Source of the DNA: Bacillus sp. MUM 116
Lineage (GTDB): Bacteria > Bacillota > Bacilli > Bacillales > Cytobacillaceae
Direction of reading: 5' to 3'
Length of the DNA stretch: 64,000 bases
Assembly (NCBI RefSeq): GCF_001866655.1
Contig: NZ_MLYR01000030.1
Location: 1 to 64,000, forward strand
The position numbers and the translations under genes were made by a program. The notes below the pieces were generated by a model. That model was not told the origin of the DNA. It did no database searches and saw only the letters and a program-made list of their open reading frames with translations. Positions 1 to 8,377 of this stretch are shown in pieces. How positions within the stretch are numbered: the first letter of the stretch is position 1; the number at the start of each line of letters is the position of its first letter.

Positions 1-246
1 ACTATATGTCTAACTTTATTGGGTCAGATCATTTTTAGTTACGGTGTTTTTTTAGTGGAACCAGAATTGGCAAATAAATAGGTCAAGGTGGAAAATATAT
101 TGCTGAAAATGACCAATAAATTTTAAAACTGGCAAATAAATTTGGCAAACGGAAACTAAACTGTAACCCTGCCATTAATGTAGTCAAAAAAAAGGATAAA
201 TCTCCCTTTTAGAGAATAAGTAATAATAATTAGAAAGGAGAAACAG

Positions 247-624
247 ATGAAAAAAACTCCATTATTTATGCTTTTACTTATTCTAATCCTGGCTGCGTGT
301 AGTAAACAAATCTCATTATCCGGAGAAAGTAAGCATTGGGAAGGGCGTTATATTGCAAATATCGATGGAAATCGGGAAGACGGGAACTTTATTTTTGGAT
401 ATAAAAACGCTAACAAACAGACAGAGTTTAAGAATCTCAATGTTGAAATTAAAAACGGCCTCGGTAAAACGGTAAAAAATGAAGAGCAACATAAGGGGGC
501 AACAAAAACAATCAACCGTTCTTGCTCAGGATGCGCCGTTACAGATGAAACCCAGACATTAAAAGTCACTATTAAATGGAATGAAAAATATGAAGAAACT
601 TTTGATATGAAAAAGAAAAAGTAA
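247..624 (+). CDS. Small predicted lipoprotein of unknown function
   Basis: A 125-residue protein with a short basic N-terminus, a hydrophobic stretch at residues 5-16 and a lipobox LAAC with the lipidated Cys at 18. This predicts a lipoprotein anchored on the outer face of the membrane. The mature part is hydrophilic and Lys-rich, with a CSGC pair near residues 94-97 that could form a disulfide. I recognise no domain. AGAAAGGAG lies just upstream of the ATG. It converges on the flavoprotein gene and shares a terminator with it. Confidence 0.75.
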   Translation: MKKTPLFMLLLILILAACSKQISLSGESKHWEGRYIANIDGNREDGNFIFGYKNANKQTEFKNLNVEIKNGLGKTVKNEEQHKGATKTINRSCSGCAVTDETQTLKVTIKWNEKYEETFDMKKKK

Positions 625-665
625 AAAGCAGTGGAGTTTCAATTCAATGCGAATCCACTGCTTTT
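624..665. terminator. Bidirectional terminator between convergent genes
   Basis: Perfect 12-bp arms at 624-635 (AAAAGCAGTGGA) and 654-665 (TCCACTGCTTTT). The flanking A and T runs suit termination from both sides. Confidence 0.85.
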
Positions 666-672
666 CCATCTA

Positions 673-2325
673 TTATAATTCTTTCACCAATGCCCGGCCA
701 GTCTGCCTTCCTGTAAAAAGACATCCGCCGACGAACGTACCTTCCAACGAACGATACCCATGAATCCCACCTCCGCCAAAACCGGAAACCTCACCCGCCG
801 CGTAAAGACCTGGGACAGGATAACCCGAAGCATTAAGAACACGGCCGGATAAATCCGTTTGTAATCCGCCAAGTGTTTTACGACTCAGGATATTAAGACG
901 AACTGCAATCAGCGGCCCCATTTTTGGATCAAGGATTTTGTGAGGGGAAGCGACCCGTATCAGTTTATCACCAAGATATTTTCGGGCACCTCTTAAGGCG
1001 GTTATTTGCAAATCCTTTGTAAACATATTATCCATTTCACGGTCTCTGGCCAGAATCTGCCTTTCAATATCTTCATATTTAAGCAAATTTGTTTCCGTAA
1101 GTTTGTTCATTCCGGCAACAAGTTCAGATAATGTATTGGCAATTACAAAATCCTCCCCCTTATCCATGAACGCTTTAACAGGAGGGGTGGGACCTGGAAG
1201 TACTCGGGATAAAACCTTTTTGATACTCTTCTCCGTCAAATCTGGATTTTGTTCAGAACCAGAAAGGGCAAACTCTTTTTCAATAATTTTTTGAGTCAAA
1301 ATAAACCAGGAATAATCGTAACCTGTTTTCATAATGGTTTCCAACGTTCCCAATGTATCGAAACCTGGAAAGTTTGGCGCCGGAAAACGTTTTCCGGTTG
1401 CATCAAGCCATATGGAAGAAGGGCCGGGGAGAATCCGGATTCCATGCATAGGCCAAACAGAGTTCCAGTTTTTAATACCTTCAGTATAATGCCACATTCG
1501 GTCTCGATTGACAATTCGCCCACCGGCATTTTCTGTGATGGCCAGCATTCTTCCATCGACATGTTCCGGAACACCAGAAATCATATTTTTCGGTGCTCTT
1601 CCAAGCCGAGACGGCCAATTTTTCCGGATTAGCTCATGATTGCCGCCAATGCCGCCGCTTGTAACGACCACCGCCTGTGATTTAAACTCAAAGTCCCCGG
1701 CAACTTCACGCGAGCTTGCTTCACCGCGGGAAACGGAACTTGGAACAAGGATATTCCCTCGAACCCCTGTAACTACACCGTTTTGAGTTATTAATTCATT
1801 AACACGGTGGCGTGGACGGTAGTTGACCAGACCATTTTTCATTGCTTTTCTCATGCGTTCTTCAAAAGGCCTTACCAACCCGGGGCCTGTACCCCAAACA
1901 ATATGGAACCGTGGCACAGAGTTTCCGTGTCCTTCAGCAAGGTAGCCTCCGCGCTCAGCCCAGCCAACCACCGGAAAAAAACGTACTCCCATATCAAAAA
2001 GCCATTTCCGTTTTTCACCAGCCGCAAAATCAACATAGGCTTCCGCCCATTTAAAACCCCAATAATCTTCATCCTCCAAGCGGTCATATCCAGCTGCACC
2101 TAACCAGTCCTGCCAGGCAAGCTCGCGGGAATCTTTGATACCCATTCTTCGCTGTTCAGGTGAGTCAACAAGAAATAACCCGCCGAATGACCACCATGCC
2201 TGGCCTCCAAGAGATGCTTCCGGTTCTTGATCTAACAAGAGTACTTTTTTACCAGCATCTGCAAGTTCCGCAGTTGTAACCAGGCCAGCGAGACCAGCAC
2301 CTACTACAATCACGTCGTACTTCAT
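673..2325 (-). CDS. FAD-binding dehydrogenase (fumarate reductase/ketosteroid dehydrogenase-like flavoprotein)
   Basis: A 550-residue cytosolic flavoprotein. The N-terminal VVGAGLAGLVTTAEL is the GxGxxG dinucleotide-binding fold, followed by an acidic strand end (LLLDQE, residues about 29-34). The C-terminal stretch GLYAAGEVSGFGGGGIHG is the second FAD contact typical of the fumarate reductase/succinate dehydrogenase flavoprotein superfamily. It best fits the predicted-oxidoreductase group annotated simply as FAD-binding dehydrogenase. The substrate is not evident. The gene is monocistronic. Confidence 0.85.
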   Translation of the reverse strand: MKYDVIVVGAGLAGLVTTAELADAGKKVLLLDQEPEASLGGQAWWSFGGLFLVDSPEQRRMGIKDSRELAWQDWLGAAGYDRLEDEDYWGFKWAEAYVDFAAGEKRKWLFDMGVRFFPVVGWAERGGYLAEGHGNSVPRFHIVWGTGPGLVRPFEERMRKAMKNGLVNYRPRHRVNELITQNGVVTGVRGNILVPSSVSRGEASSREVAGDFEFKSQAVVVTSGGIGGNHELIRKNWPSRLGRAPKNMISGVPEHVDGRMLAITENAGGRIVNRDRMWHYTEGIKNWNSVWPMHGIRILPGPSSIWLDATGKRFPAPNFPGFDTLGTLETIMKTGYDYSWFILTQKIIEKEFALSGSEQNPDLTEKSIKKVLSRVLPGPTPPVKAFMDKGEDFVIANTLSELVAGMNKLTETNLLKYEDIERQILARDREMDNMFTKDLQITALRGARKYLGDKLIRVASPHKILDPKMGPLIAVRLNILSRKTLGGLQTDLSGRVLNASGYPVPGLYAAGEVSGFGGGGIHGYRSLEGTFVGGCLFTGRQTGRALVKEL

Positions 2326-2584
2326 CTATCAGCTTCCCCCGATTTTTATTTGACTTAATAAAATCTACGAAATATTATGTATAGTTAGAATATACCATTT
2401 CATTACTTTTATAAAAAGGGTCGTAAATATGTTTATCGTAAATGTATGATTAAAAGAAGGTATCCGATTTGCAGATGAACTATTGGAGAAGTGAAACTTG
2501 TCCATACAAAGTTTAAAATGATAGTATGTTTATTATTTTCACTGTCAATTTAAACTAACTAAAAGTCTGAAAGGAGTAGAACTG

Positions 2585-3064
2585 ATGAAATACAGTGTGA
2601 TTGAAAAAGGTCCATTTCAAATTGTAGGAATCAAACGGAAATTTTCTACGGTGAATGGAGAAAATCTTCTTGGCATTCCAAAACTATGGGATGAAATGAA
2701 TACGGATGGAACAAGTGAGCGTCTGTATGAACTCAATAATGGTAGCATTAAGGGTGTTTTAGGAGTATGCGTGGATGACTGCAGCCGGCAACCAAATGAA
2801 ATGGATTATTGGGTTGCTGCAGAATACGAAGGTCCAGTCCCAGAGGGGTTAATTAACTTTGAAATCCCGGCCTCCAAATGGGTTGTTTTTGAAGTCCGTG
2901 GTGCAATGCCGCACGCCATGCAAAACGCATGGAAACAAATTTTTACCGAATGGTTTCCAACAAGCGGCTTTAAGCATGCCGATGCACCCGAGATGGAGGT
3001 CTACCCAGGAGGAGACCCATCAAGAGACGATTACTATTCGGAAATCTGGCTACCAGTTAAATAG
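2585..3064 (+). CDS. GyrI-like / AraC-type effector-binding domain protein
   Basis: A 159-residue single-domain protein of the GyrI-like small-molecule-binding fold. It opens with KGPFQIVGIKRKF and closes with the acidic SEIWLPVK strand typical of the effector-binding half of BmrR/Rob-type regulators. No DNA-binding domain is present, so it probably binds or sequesters a ligand rather than acting as a repressor. The ribosome binding site is GAAAGGAG. A strong hairpin follows the gene. Confidence 0.8.
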   Translation: MKYSVIEKGPFQIVGIKRKFSTVNGENLLGIPKLWDEMNTDGTSERLYELNNGSIKGVLGVCVDDCSRQPNEMDYWVAAEYEGPVPEGLINFEIPASKWVVFEVRGAMPHAMQNAWKQIFTEWFPTSGFKHADAPEMEVYPGGDPSRDDYYSEIWLPVK

Positions 3065-3073
3065 AGAAATTTT

Positions 3074-3120
3074 ACAAAGGATGGTTAACTTATCGACCAT
3101 CCTTTGTACCTGATTTTTTG
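3074..3120 (+). terminator. Rho-independent terminator after the GyrI-like gene
   Basis: Perfect 12-bp arms ACAAAGGATGGT (3074-3085) and ACCATCCTTTGT (3096-3107), with a T6 run at 3114-3119. Confidence 0.75.
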
Positions 3121-3161
3121 GAGGATTTTGCTTCCATGAAACCCTATATTTGTCTTCTTTT

Positions 3162-4082
3162 TCAATAATGAACTCTCCACAAATAAAACGTCGCATAGGC
3201 CTCCCAACCTGTCCAATTAGCCGACAGTTGTAAAATTTCTTGCTTTGTTGGTTTTCTATCCATTCCCAATCTATGTTTTATTGCATTATGGAGCCCGACA
3301 TCATCAATCGGAAAAGCATTGGGATATCTTAAACAACGCATTAACACATAGTTTGCTGTCCATGGCCCAATCCCGCGAATGCTGACCAACATTTTTTCGG
3401 CACTTTTCAAATTTCCGGTATCCAATAACATTTGTTTTGTTAATTTCCCCTCTACCATTAAATTAGCTACCTCTATCAAATATTCGCATTTCTTCACGGT
3501 CATCCGTAACTCAAGTAATTCCTCTACACGTAAATGAGCAATATCAGAAGGTGTTGGGAAAAGCCAATATGATTCACCGTCAAATTGCACAATACGTCCA
3601 AATTTTTCAACAAGACGCCTTTTTAAGGTATAGGCAAAGGTAAGATTAATTTGCTGTCCCAGGATCCCCCAGCAGAGTCCTTCAAACAAATCGGGAATCC
3701 CCATAATCCGCAGACCATAAAACGAATCAATCGCTTCTTTTAAAAGAGCATCAGTTTTAGCCATCTCATAAAATGGTGCCAAATCTCGCTCCAAATCAAA
3801 CCACTCCCACACATATCGAGCCACAGCCGCACGTGTGGATTCAAGAGGAGGGGATGAATCTCCTAAAAAGCGAATCACCAAATTGTTTTCGGCATCGGTG
3901 TTTATTTCAATGATCAAATCTTCTTGTCCAACCGATAGAGCCTTATAGATTCGCTTATCCTTAATCTCATACATACATTCAATCGAAGATCTCATTAAGT
4001 ACTTAAGATTTTCGCTAAAATTAAATTCCTTTGGAGTATATAAAATTATCTCCAGTTCATTGTCTCGCCAATTAATCAACAT
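3162..4082 (-). CDS. alkA: DNA-3-methyladenine glycosylase II (AlkA-type HhH-GPD)
   Basis: A 306-residue base-excision glycosylase that removes alkylated purines from DNA. The N-terminal ~110 residues form the AlkA_N-like beta domain. The helix-hairpin-helix GIGPWTANYVLMRCL, followed by FPIDDVGL, supplies the DNA-binding hairpin and the catalytic Asp. Length matches Gram-positive AlkA. It diverges from the ada operon across about 120 bp, as expected for a shared adaptive response to alkylation. Confidence 0.92.
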   Translation of the reverse strand: MLINWRDNELEIILYTPKEFNFSENLKYLMRSSIECMYEIKDKRIYKALSVGQEDLIIEINTDAENNLVIRFLGDSSPPLESTRAAVARYVWEWFDLERDLAPFYEMAKTDALLKEAIDSFYGLRIMGIPDLFEGLCWGILGQQINLTFAYTLKRRLVEKFGRIVQFDGESYWLFPTPSDIAHLRVEELLELRMTVKKCEYLIEVANLMVEGKLTKQMLLDTGNLKSAEKMLVSIRGIGPWTANYVLMRCLRYPNAFPIDDVGLHNAIKHRLGMDRKPTKQEILQLSANWTGWEAYATFYLWRVHY

Positions 4083-4189
4083 AAAACCTCCAATTTTTCA
4101 AAAAATCCCTAGTCTATTATTAGCATAAAAACCATTTCAATATCTTGCTATTACATTTAAAAACCTGTAAATATCTCATTCGTAGAAGG

Positions 4190-4195
4190 TATACT
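4190..4195 (+). promoter_or_regulatory. Predicted -10 element of the ada operon
   Basis: TATACT lies at 4190-4195. No good -35 sits 17 bp upstream (GTAAAT), which would fit a promoter needing methylated AdaA as activator. I could not identify an Ada box with confidence. Transcription would begin about 10 nt before the ribosome binding site, so the leader is very short. Confidence 0.45.
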
Positions 4196-4214
4196 ATTTT
4201 CAGAGGTGATGGAA

Positions 4215-4790
4215 TTGAGTTCAAAACCGTTAACCGAAGAAAAATGGCAGGCTATACTTAATAATGATGCAAATTATAATCAACAATTTTTCTATGCGGT
4301 GAAAAGCACGGGCATATTTTGCAAACCCTCATGCAAATCAAGGCCGCCGAAAAAGGAAAATGTCCTTATTTTTCAGAATGCCGAAGAGGCCCTGTCTGCC
4401 AATTTCCGTCCATGTAAAAGGTGTAAACCAACCGGTGAGCGACTGCCTGATCAGGAGTGGGTGGTCCAGATAAAAAACTATATTGATCAAAATTACACTG
4501 GAAGACTGACGCTCGAAACATTAGCAGATGCTTGTCATGGCAGTCCCTATCATTTGCATCGAACTTTTAAGAGAATAACAAGGGTTACGCCTGTGGAATA
4601 CATTCAGCAAACAAGAATCAATAGAGCGATAAGATATTTAATCCATTCAAATAAAACAATTTCTGAAATTGCGTTATTGGTCGGACTACCGAATACACCA
4701 TATTTTATTACGCTATTTAAAAAGAAAACAGGTCTAACACCTGTTGAATATCGGAACAAGGAGGTTGAAAAAAGTGAGTTCGAAGACTAA
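4215..4790 (+). CDS. adaA: AdaA: methylphosphotriester-DNA alkyltransferase and AraC-type activator
   Basis: The Ada zinc domain comes first, with cysteines at 36, 40, 67 and 70 (FCKPSC and PCKRC). One of these accepts a methyl group from phosphotriesters. An AraC-type helix-turn-helix pair follows (YHLHRTFKRI and TISEIALLVGLPNTPYFITL). I choose TTG at 4215: AGAGGTGAT at 4202-4210 is then a correctly spaced ribosome binding site. The upstream GTG (4206) and ATG (4209) codons lie inside that site. The separate AdaA/AdaB arrangement is the Bacillus one. It overlaps adaB by 17 nt. Confidence 0.92.
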   Translation: MSSKPLTEEKWQAILNNDANYNQQFFYAVKSTGIFCKPSCKSRPPKKENVLIFQNAEEALSANFRPCKRCKPTGERLPDQEWVVQIKNYIDQNYTGRLTLETLADACHGSPYHLHRTFKRITRVTPVEYIQQTRINRAIRYLIHSNKTISEIALLVGLPNTPYFITLFKKKTGLTPVEYRNKEVEKSEFED

Positions 4791-5307
4791 ACCGATCATC
4801 TACTGGTCATTAATGGAACACGATGGGTGGACTCTCTATATTGCTGCAACTGCTAATGGGCTTTGTTTTGTTGGTTCACAAAATCAACCATTTGAAGAAC
4901 TTTCAACATGGGCGGAAAAGCGATTTTCCAGCAGCGCGTTAGTTCGCGATGATGAAATATTACAACCATATATAAGTGAAATTACTGAGTATTTGTATGG
5001 AAACCGCCAAGAATTCACTCTCCCATTGGATTATCACGGTACACCATTTCAAATATCTGTTTGGAACGCACTTTGTGAGATTCCATTTGGTGAAACGAAG
5101 ACATATTCTGAAATTGCAAACCGCATTCATAAGTCGTCCGCCGTCCGGGCCGTAGGGACAGCGATTGGTGCCAATCCAGTGTTGATTACCGTTCCATGTC
5201 ATCGGGTAATTGGAAAAAACGGTTCCTTGACCGGCTACCGAGGTGGATTGGAAATGAAGACAAAGCTGCTTAAATTGGAAAAGGAAGGGGGGAAGCCTAA
5301 TGCCTAA
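4774..5307 (+). CDS. adaB: Methylated-DNA-[protein]-cysteine S-methyltransferase (AdaB/Ogt)
   Basis: A 177-residue suicide methyltransferase that repairs O6-methylguanine. The active-site motif VPCHRVIG has its acceptor Cys at about residue 142, preceded by the winged-helix stretch AVGTAIGANP. GTG at 4774 is the likely start: AAGGAGG at 4758-4764 is 9 nt upstream. The reading frame also extends back to a TTG at 4744, but that lies deep inside adaA. It overlaps the next gene by 8 nt, so the operon is translationally coupled. Confidence 0.92.
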   Translation: MSSKTKPIIYWSLMEHDGWTLYIAATANGLCFVGSQNQPFEELSTWAEKRFSSSALVRDDEILQPYISEITEYLYGNRQEFTLPLDYHGTPFQISVWNALCEIPFGETKTYSEIANRIHKSSAVRAVGTAIGANPVLITVPCHRVIGKNGSLTGYRGGLEMKTKLLKLEKEGGKPNA

Positions 5308-6013
5308 AAAGATCAAAGAACGGATTGCCGAATTAGATTGGGAAGGAATCCAAAATACGTTAGATAAGCAAGGTTACGCACAATTTAATATTATATTGGA
5401 AAAAGATGAGTGTAACGAAATCATAAATACGTATAACGATGAATGCTTTTTCCGAAGTACGATTAATATGGCCAGATACCGTTTCGGAGTCGGTGAGTAT
5501 AAGTATTATCAAGAACCTCTGCCGGATTCACTTCAACAGCTTCGAGAAGCTTTTTACCTTGAACTTGCAAAAACAGCAAACCGCTGGAATGAAATGCTCG
5601 GGAGCGAAGCTAATTATCCTCAAACCTTGGCCCAGTTTCTTGAACACTGTCATCAACAGGGCCAGCTCCGTTCAACCCCGTTGATTTTAAAATATGATGC
5701 TGGCGGGTACAACTGCCTTCATCAGGATTTATATGGGGCTGTGTTTTTTCCTTTTCAGGTGGTATTTGCTTTGAATCAAAAAGAGTTTGATTATACCGGC
5801 GGGGAATTTCTATTAGTGGAGCAGCGGCCGAGAGCGCAAAGCCGAGGTCATGTCATTACACTGGAACGGGGAGCCGGATTAATTTTTCCAACTAACAATC
5901 GGCCAGTATTGGGAACAAAAGGCTATTATCGAACCACACTAAGGCATGGTGTCAGCAACGTGACATCAGGTACAAGATTTACTCTGGGGATTATTTTTCA
6001 TGACGCAAAGTGA
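5300..6013 (+). CDS. 2OG-Fe(II) oxygenase (PF09859-type, linked to DNA alkylation repair)
   Basis: A 237-residue protein of the 2OG-Fe(II) oxygenase family described as catalysing oxidative demethylation of damaged DNA, distinct in sequence from AlkB. The iron triad is visible as H141-x-D143 in the stretch NCLHQDLYG and H216 in TLRHGV. Arg226 (GTRFTLG) suits 2-oxoglutarate binding. It sits in the ada operon, overlapping adaB upstream and the radical SAM gene downstream by 14 nt. That placement supports a role on alkylated DNA, but the substrate is inferred. Confidence 0.82.
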   Translation: MPKKIKERIAELDWEGIQNTLDKQGYAQFNIILEKDECNEIINTYNDECFFRSTINMARYRFGVGEYKYYQEPLPDSLQQLREAFYLELAKTANRWNEMLGSEANYPQTLAQFLEHCHQQGQLRSTPLILKYDAGGYNCLHQDLYGAVFFPFQVVFALNQKEFDYTGGEFLLVEQRPRAQSRGHVITLERGAGLIFPTNNRPVLGTKGYYRTTLRHGVSNVTSGTRFTLGIIFHDAK

Positions 6014-6821
6014 AATTTCCTACAAACATCCCAAAACACTGTTAAATAAAGGAACCGGATATTTAGGTGGTTATACCCATTCTTTAAACCCTTATACAGG
6101 CTGTTCCTTTGCCTGTTCCTTTTGTTATGTGAGGCAAATGCCGGTTTCACTTTTTCGTAAAAAAGAATGGGGGACTTGGGTAGATATCAAGCAGGATGCG
6201 GCCGACCTGTTGCGAAAGGAACTTCGAAGAGAAAAGTCGAAAGGGAAGGTTACAATCTTTATGTCTTCCGCTACTGACCCTTATCAGCCAATCGAGCATA
6301 AAGAAAAAGTAACAAGATCGTTATTGGAGTTAATGGTAGAGGAGCCGCCTGATTTTTTATTCGTGCAAACAAGAAGTCCGCTTGTCAGCCGGGATATAGA
6401 CCTTTTACTTCAATTGGGGGATGGAGTCCGAGTAAGTATGACGATTGAAACGGATCTGGAGGAAATTCGCAAACAATTCACCCCTCAAGCCCCATCAATT
6501 TAAGCAAGATTAAAAACATTGGAACGGTTAAGAGATGCAGGGATTCCATCCCAGGCAACGATTGCACCGATTCTACCCAGCAGTGAAGCATTTCCGGAAA
6601 AATTAACTTCATTGGTCAATCGGGTGTGCGTCGATGATTTTTTTATGGGGGACGGGAGCGGAGGCAAACGTACAAAAAGGCTGGGGGTTAAAAAACTTTA
6701 TGAGAATTTAGGTTTGGCAGAATGGTACAAACCTTCAGCGTACGAGTTGGTGTATGAGCGCTTTAAAAGGGTTTTCCCGGAAGAACAAATTTATATCAGC
6801 CAGCGCGGTTTTGAACCATGA
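6000..6821 (+). pseudogene. SPL-like radical SAM protein, broken by an in-frame stop
   Basis: It reads as a radical SAM protein of the spore-photoproduct-lyase-like family, with the cluster motif CSFACSFCY (C-x3-C-x2-C) near residues 35-43. After 167 codons a TAA at 6501-6503 stops translation. The same frame resumes at once with ARLKTLERLRDAGIP and runs to 6821 (CISQRGFEP-type end). No frameshift is involved, so one substitution, for example AAA to TAA, explains it. The N-terminal piece keeps the cluster but lacks the C-terminal third. A sequencing error is possible. Confidence 0.8.
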
Positions 6822-6867
6822 TTAAAGGTGGATAATATTATCAACAACTCATGATGGAGGATTGATT

Positions 6868-7443
6868 ATGACAGTTTTCTGCCCATCGCTTTGGCCGGAA
6901 GAACCGACCCCCAACCATCTTTTGGATTGCAGTGAATGCGGTTTAATTCAGCATGGTACTCGAATGGTCTGGGGCGAAGGGAACCCCATGGCAACTATAA
7001 TGGTTATTCTTGATAACCCGGGAGCCCGTGAAGATCGTGAAGGAAACTCTTTTGTCTGTGGAACACGGCAGGCGTTGCAAGAAGCCGTTCATCATGTCGG
7101 CTTGGACGAAGATGATTTGTATATTACCTATATTTTAAAAAGAAAGCCTGTGCGTGCCTACGATAAGGAACAAACCCGCGAAATCTGCATTGGCCATTTA
7201 ATGGAACAGCTCCAAGCAAAACAGCCTGATTTCATTGTTTGTTTAGGTAATGTTGCTGTACAGTCTTTCTTTCAAAATCCTGAAGTCGATGTGAAAGGGC
7301 TGCGGGGGAAAATGCATCAAGTACGGGGTTTCCAAACCGCGGTGGGTTATCATCCATTAGCGGTTAGACGCCGACCGAATCTTTGGTCCATGTTTATTGA
7401 GGATTGGACTTTGGTTGCTAACCAATATCGTAGATTGGAGTAG
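6868..7443 (+). CDS. Uracil-DNA glycosylase family protein (family 4/5-like)
   Basis: About 191 residues. LDNPGAREDREGNSFVCG aligns with the uracil-DNA glycosylase motif 1 region (G-E-x-P-G-x-x-E-D in family 4). KQPDFIVCLGNVAVQSF is the central strand-helix, and YHPLAVRRRP supplies the C-terminal HPxxxx motif. Asn replaces the usual Glu/Ala in motif 1, so substrate preference is uncertain. The N-terminal cysteines (DCSECG) could help hold an Fe-S cluster. ATG at 6868 is favoured: GGAGG at 6856-6860 is well spaced. It probably belongs to the ada repair operon. Confidence 0.75.
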   Translation: MTVFCPSLWPEEPTPNHLLDCSECGLIQHGTRMVWGEGNPMATIMVILDNPGAREDREGNSFVCGTRQALQEAVHHVGLDEDDLYITYILKRKPVRAYDKEQTREICIGHLMEQLQAKQPDFIVCLGNVAVQSFFQNPEVDVKGLRGKMHQVRGFQTAVGYHPLAVRRRPNLWSMFIEDWTLVANQYRRLE

Positions 7444-7478
7444 TGATTAAAAAACTCTTTTTTTATGCCTTTTGTTGG

Positions 7479-7547
7479 ACTGTTATTGTACAGAATAATG
7501 TAGTCGGAGGAAACCCAGCAAAAATAATCAAAAAAATTGAATTATAA
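7479..7547 (+). pseudogene. C-terminal remnant of a hexapeptide-repeat acyltransferase
   Basis: One frame reads TVIVQNNVVGGNPAKIIKKI followed by E-L-stop. VxGGNPAKIIKKI is the usual ending of maltose/galactoside O-acetyltransferase-type left-handed beta-helix enzymes. There is no start codon or upstream body. It is a leftover of a deleted gene between the UDG-like gene and the sigma factor. Confidence 0.6.
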
Positions 7548-7660
7548 AATAGACCTAAGCATCAATTTATTTCATAATATAAAATAAATTATTTACCCCC
7601 GTATCTTTTTAGCCCCCTTGAAACGTTTATAAGGTAGAGAGTGCTAAAGGAGTGAACACA

Positions 7661-8347
7661 ATGGTAAACCGGTTAAATTTGTGTCCAGCAAAAAATGAGG
7701 AAGAGTCTTTATGGCTTGATTATTATCCACAGCTTCAGAGGTATTGTCACTTTCTTGCCCAAAATCAATGGGACGGTGATGATATTGCCCAAGAGACAAT
7801 ATTCAAGGCATTAAAACATTACACCCACTCCCAAAAAATATCTTCAGCGTTATTAAATAAAATGGCTTACAATCATTGGATTGACCAGGTCCGGAAAAGA
7901 AAAAATGAAACGATTGAGGCAGAAGTCGACCTGAATAAGGTTGTGTCGAAAAATCAGGTAGACCAAATCATGGCCACTGTTGACTTCATATTAGAGCAAT
8001 TTACTCCAAAGCAGGCCGTAATATTTTTGCTCAAGGAAGGTTTTCAATATCAGCTTAATGAGGTAGCAGAGCTTCTAAATACAACCGAGATGGCTGTGAA
8101 AGCAAACCTGTTTCGGGCAAAACAGCGTTTGGAAAAAGCGAAAGATGAGGGAACTGTAGAAAAATATTGGGATGAAGAGGAGCGTGAGTTGCTTTCTGAG
8201 CTTTTTTATGAATCATTAAAGCTTCAAGACCCGGCCATCCTGATTGAAAATATTCCTCAAATTAAAAGTGTTGTGGATTTGCCAAAACTTGTATCATTAC
8301 CAAAACGAACTCATTCTCCTGTTAGCACTCTCTGTATGGCTGCATAG
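7661..8347 (+). CDS. Sigma-70 family (ECF-like) RNA polymerase sigma factor
   Basis: About 228 residues. Region 2 appears as WLDYYPQLQRYCHFLA and DDIAQETIFKALKHY. Region 4 appears as FTPKQAVIFLLKEGFQ followed by an HTH at LNEVAELLNTTEMAVKANL. The C-terminal ~60 residues extend past a minimal ECF sigma. ATG at 7661 is chosen: AAAGGAG at 7646-7652 is 8 nt upstream, and the GTG at 7652 overlaps it. No anti-sigma gene is adjacent; the next gene, 30 bp downstream, is a clpP paralogue. TGAAAC at 7619-7624 resembles an ECF -35, so autoregulation is possible. Confidence 0.85.
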   Translation: MVNRLNLCPAKNEEESLWLDYYPQLQRYCHFLAQNQWDGDDIAQETIFKALKHYTHSQKISSALLNKMAYNHWIDQVRKRKNETIEAEVDLNKVVSKNQVDQIMATVDFILEQFTPKQAVIFLLKEGFQYQLNEVAELLNTTEMAVKANLFRAKQRLEKAKDEGTVEKYWDEEERELLSELFYESLKLQDPAILIENIPQIKSVVDLPKLVSLPKRTHSPVSTLCMAA

Positions 8348-8377
8348 CCTATTACCGCTTTCAAGGAGGAGTTTAAA

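Noticed and set aside
1249-1632. 127-codon plus-strand frame inside the flavoprotein gene
   Set aside because: It lies wholly opposite a clear FAD-binding dehydrogenase, has no ribosome binding site and no domain.
4744-4773. Upstream TTG start for adaB
   Set aside because: The ribosome binding site AAGGAGG (4758-4764) lies downstream of it and serves the GTG at 4774.
7609-7647. Complete CIRCE operator upstream of the sigma gene
   Set aside because: TTAGCCCCC and GAGTGCTAA are present but 21 nt apart with a poor left half; a real CIRCE has a 9-nt spacer and TTAGCACTC.
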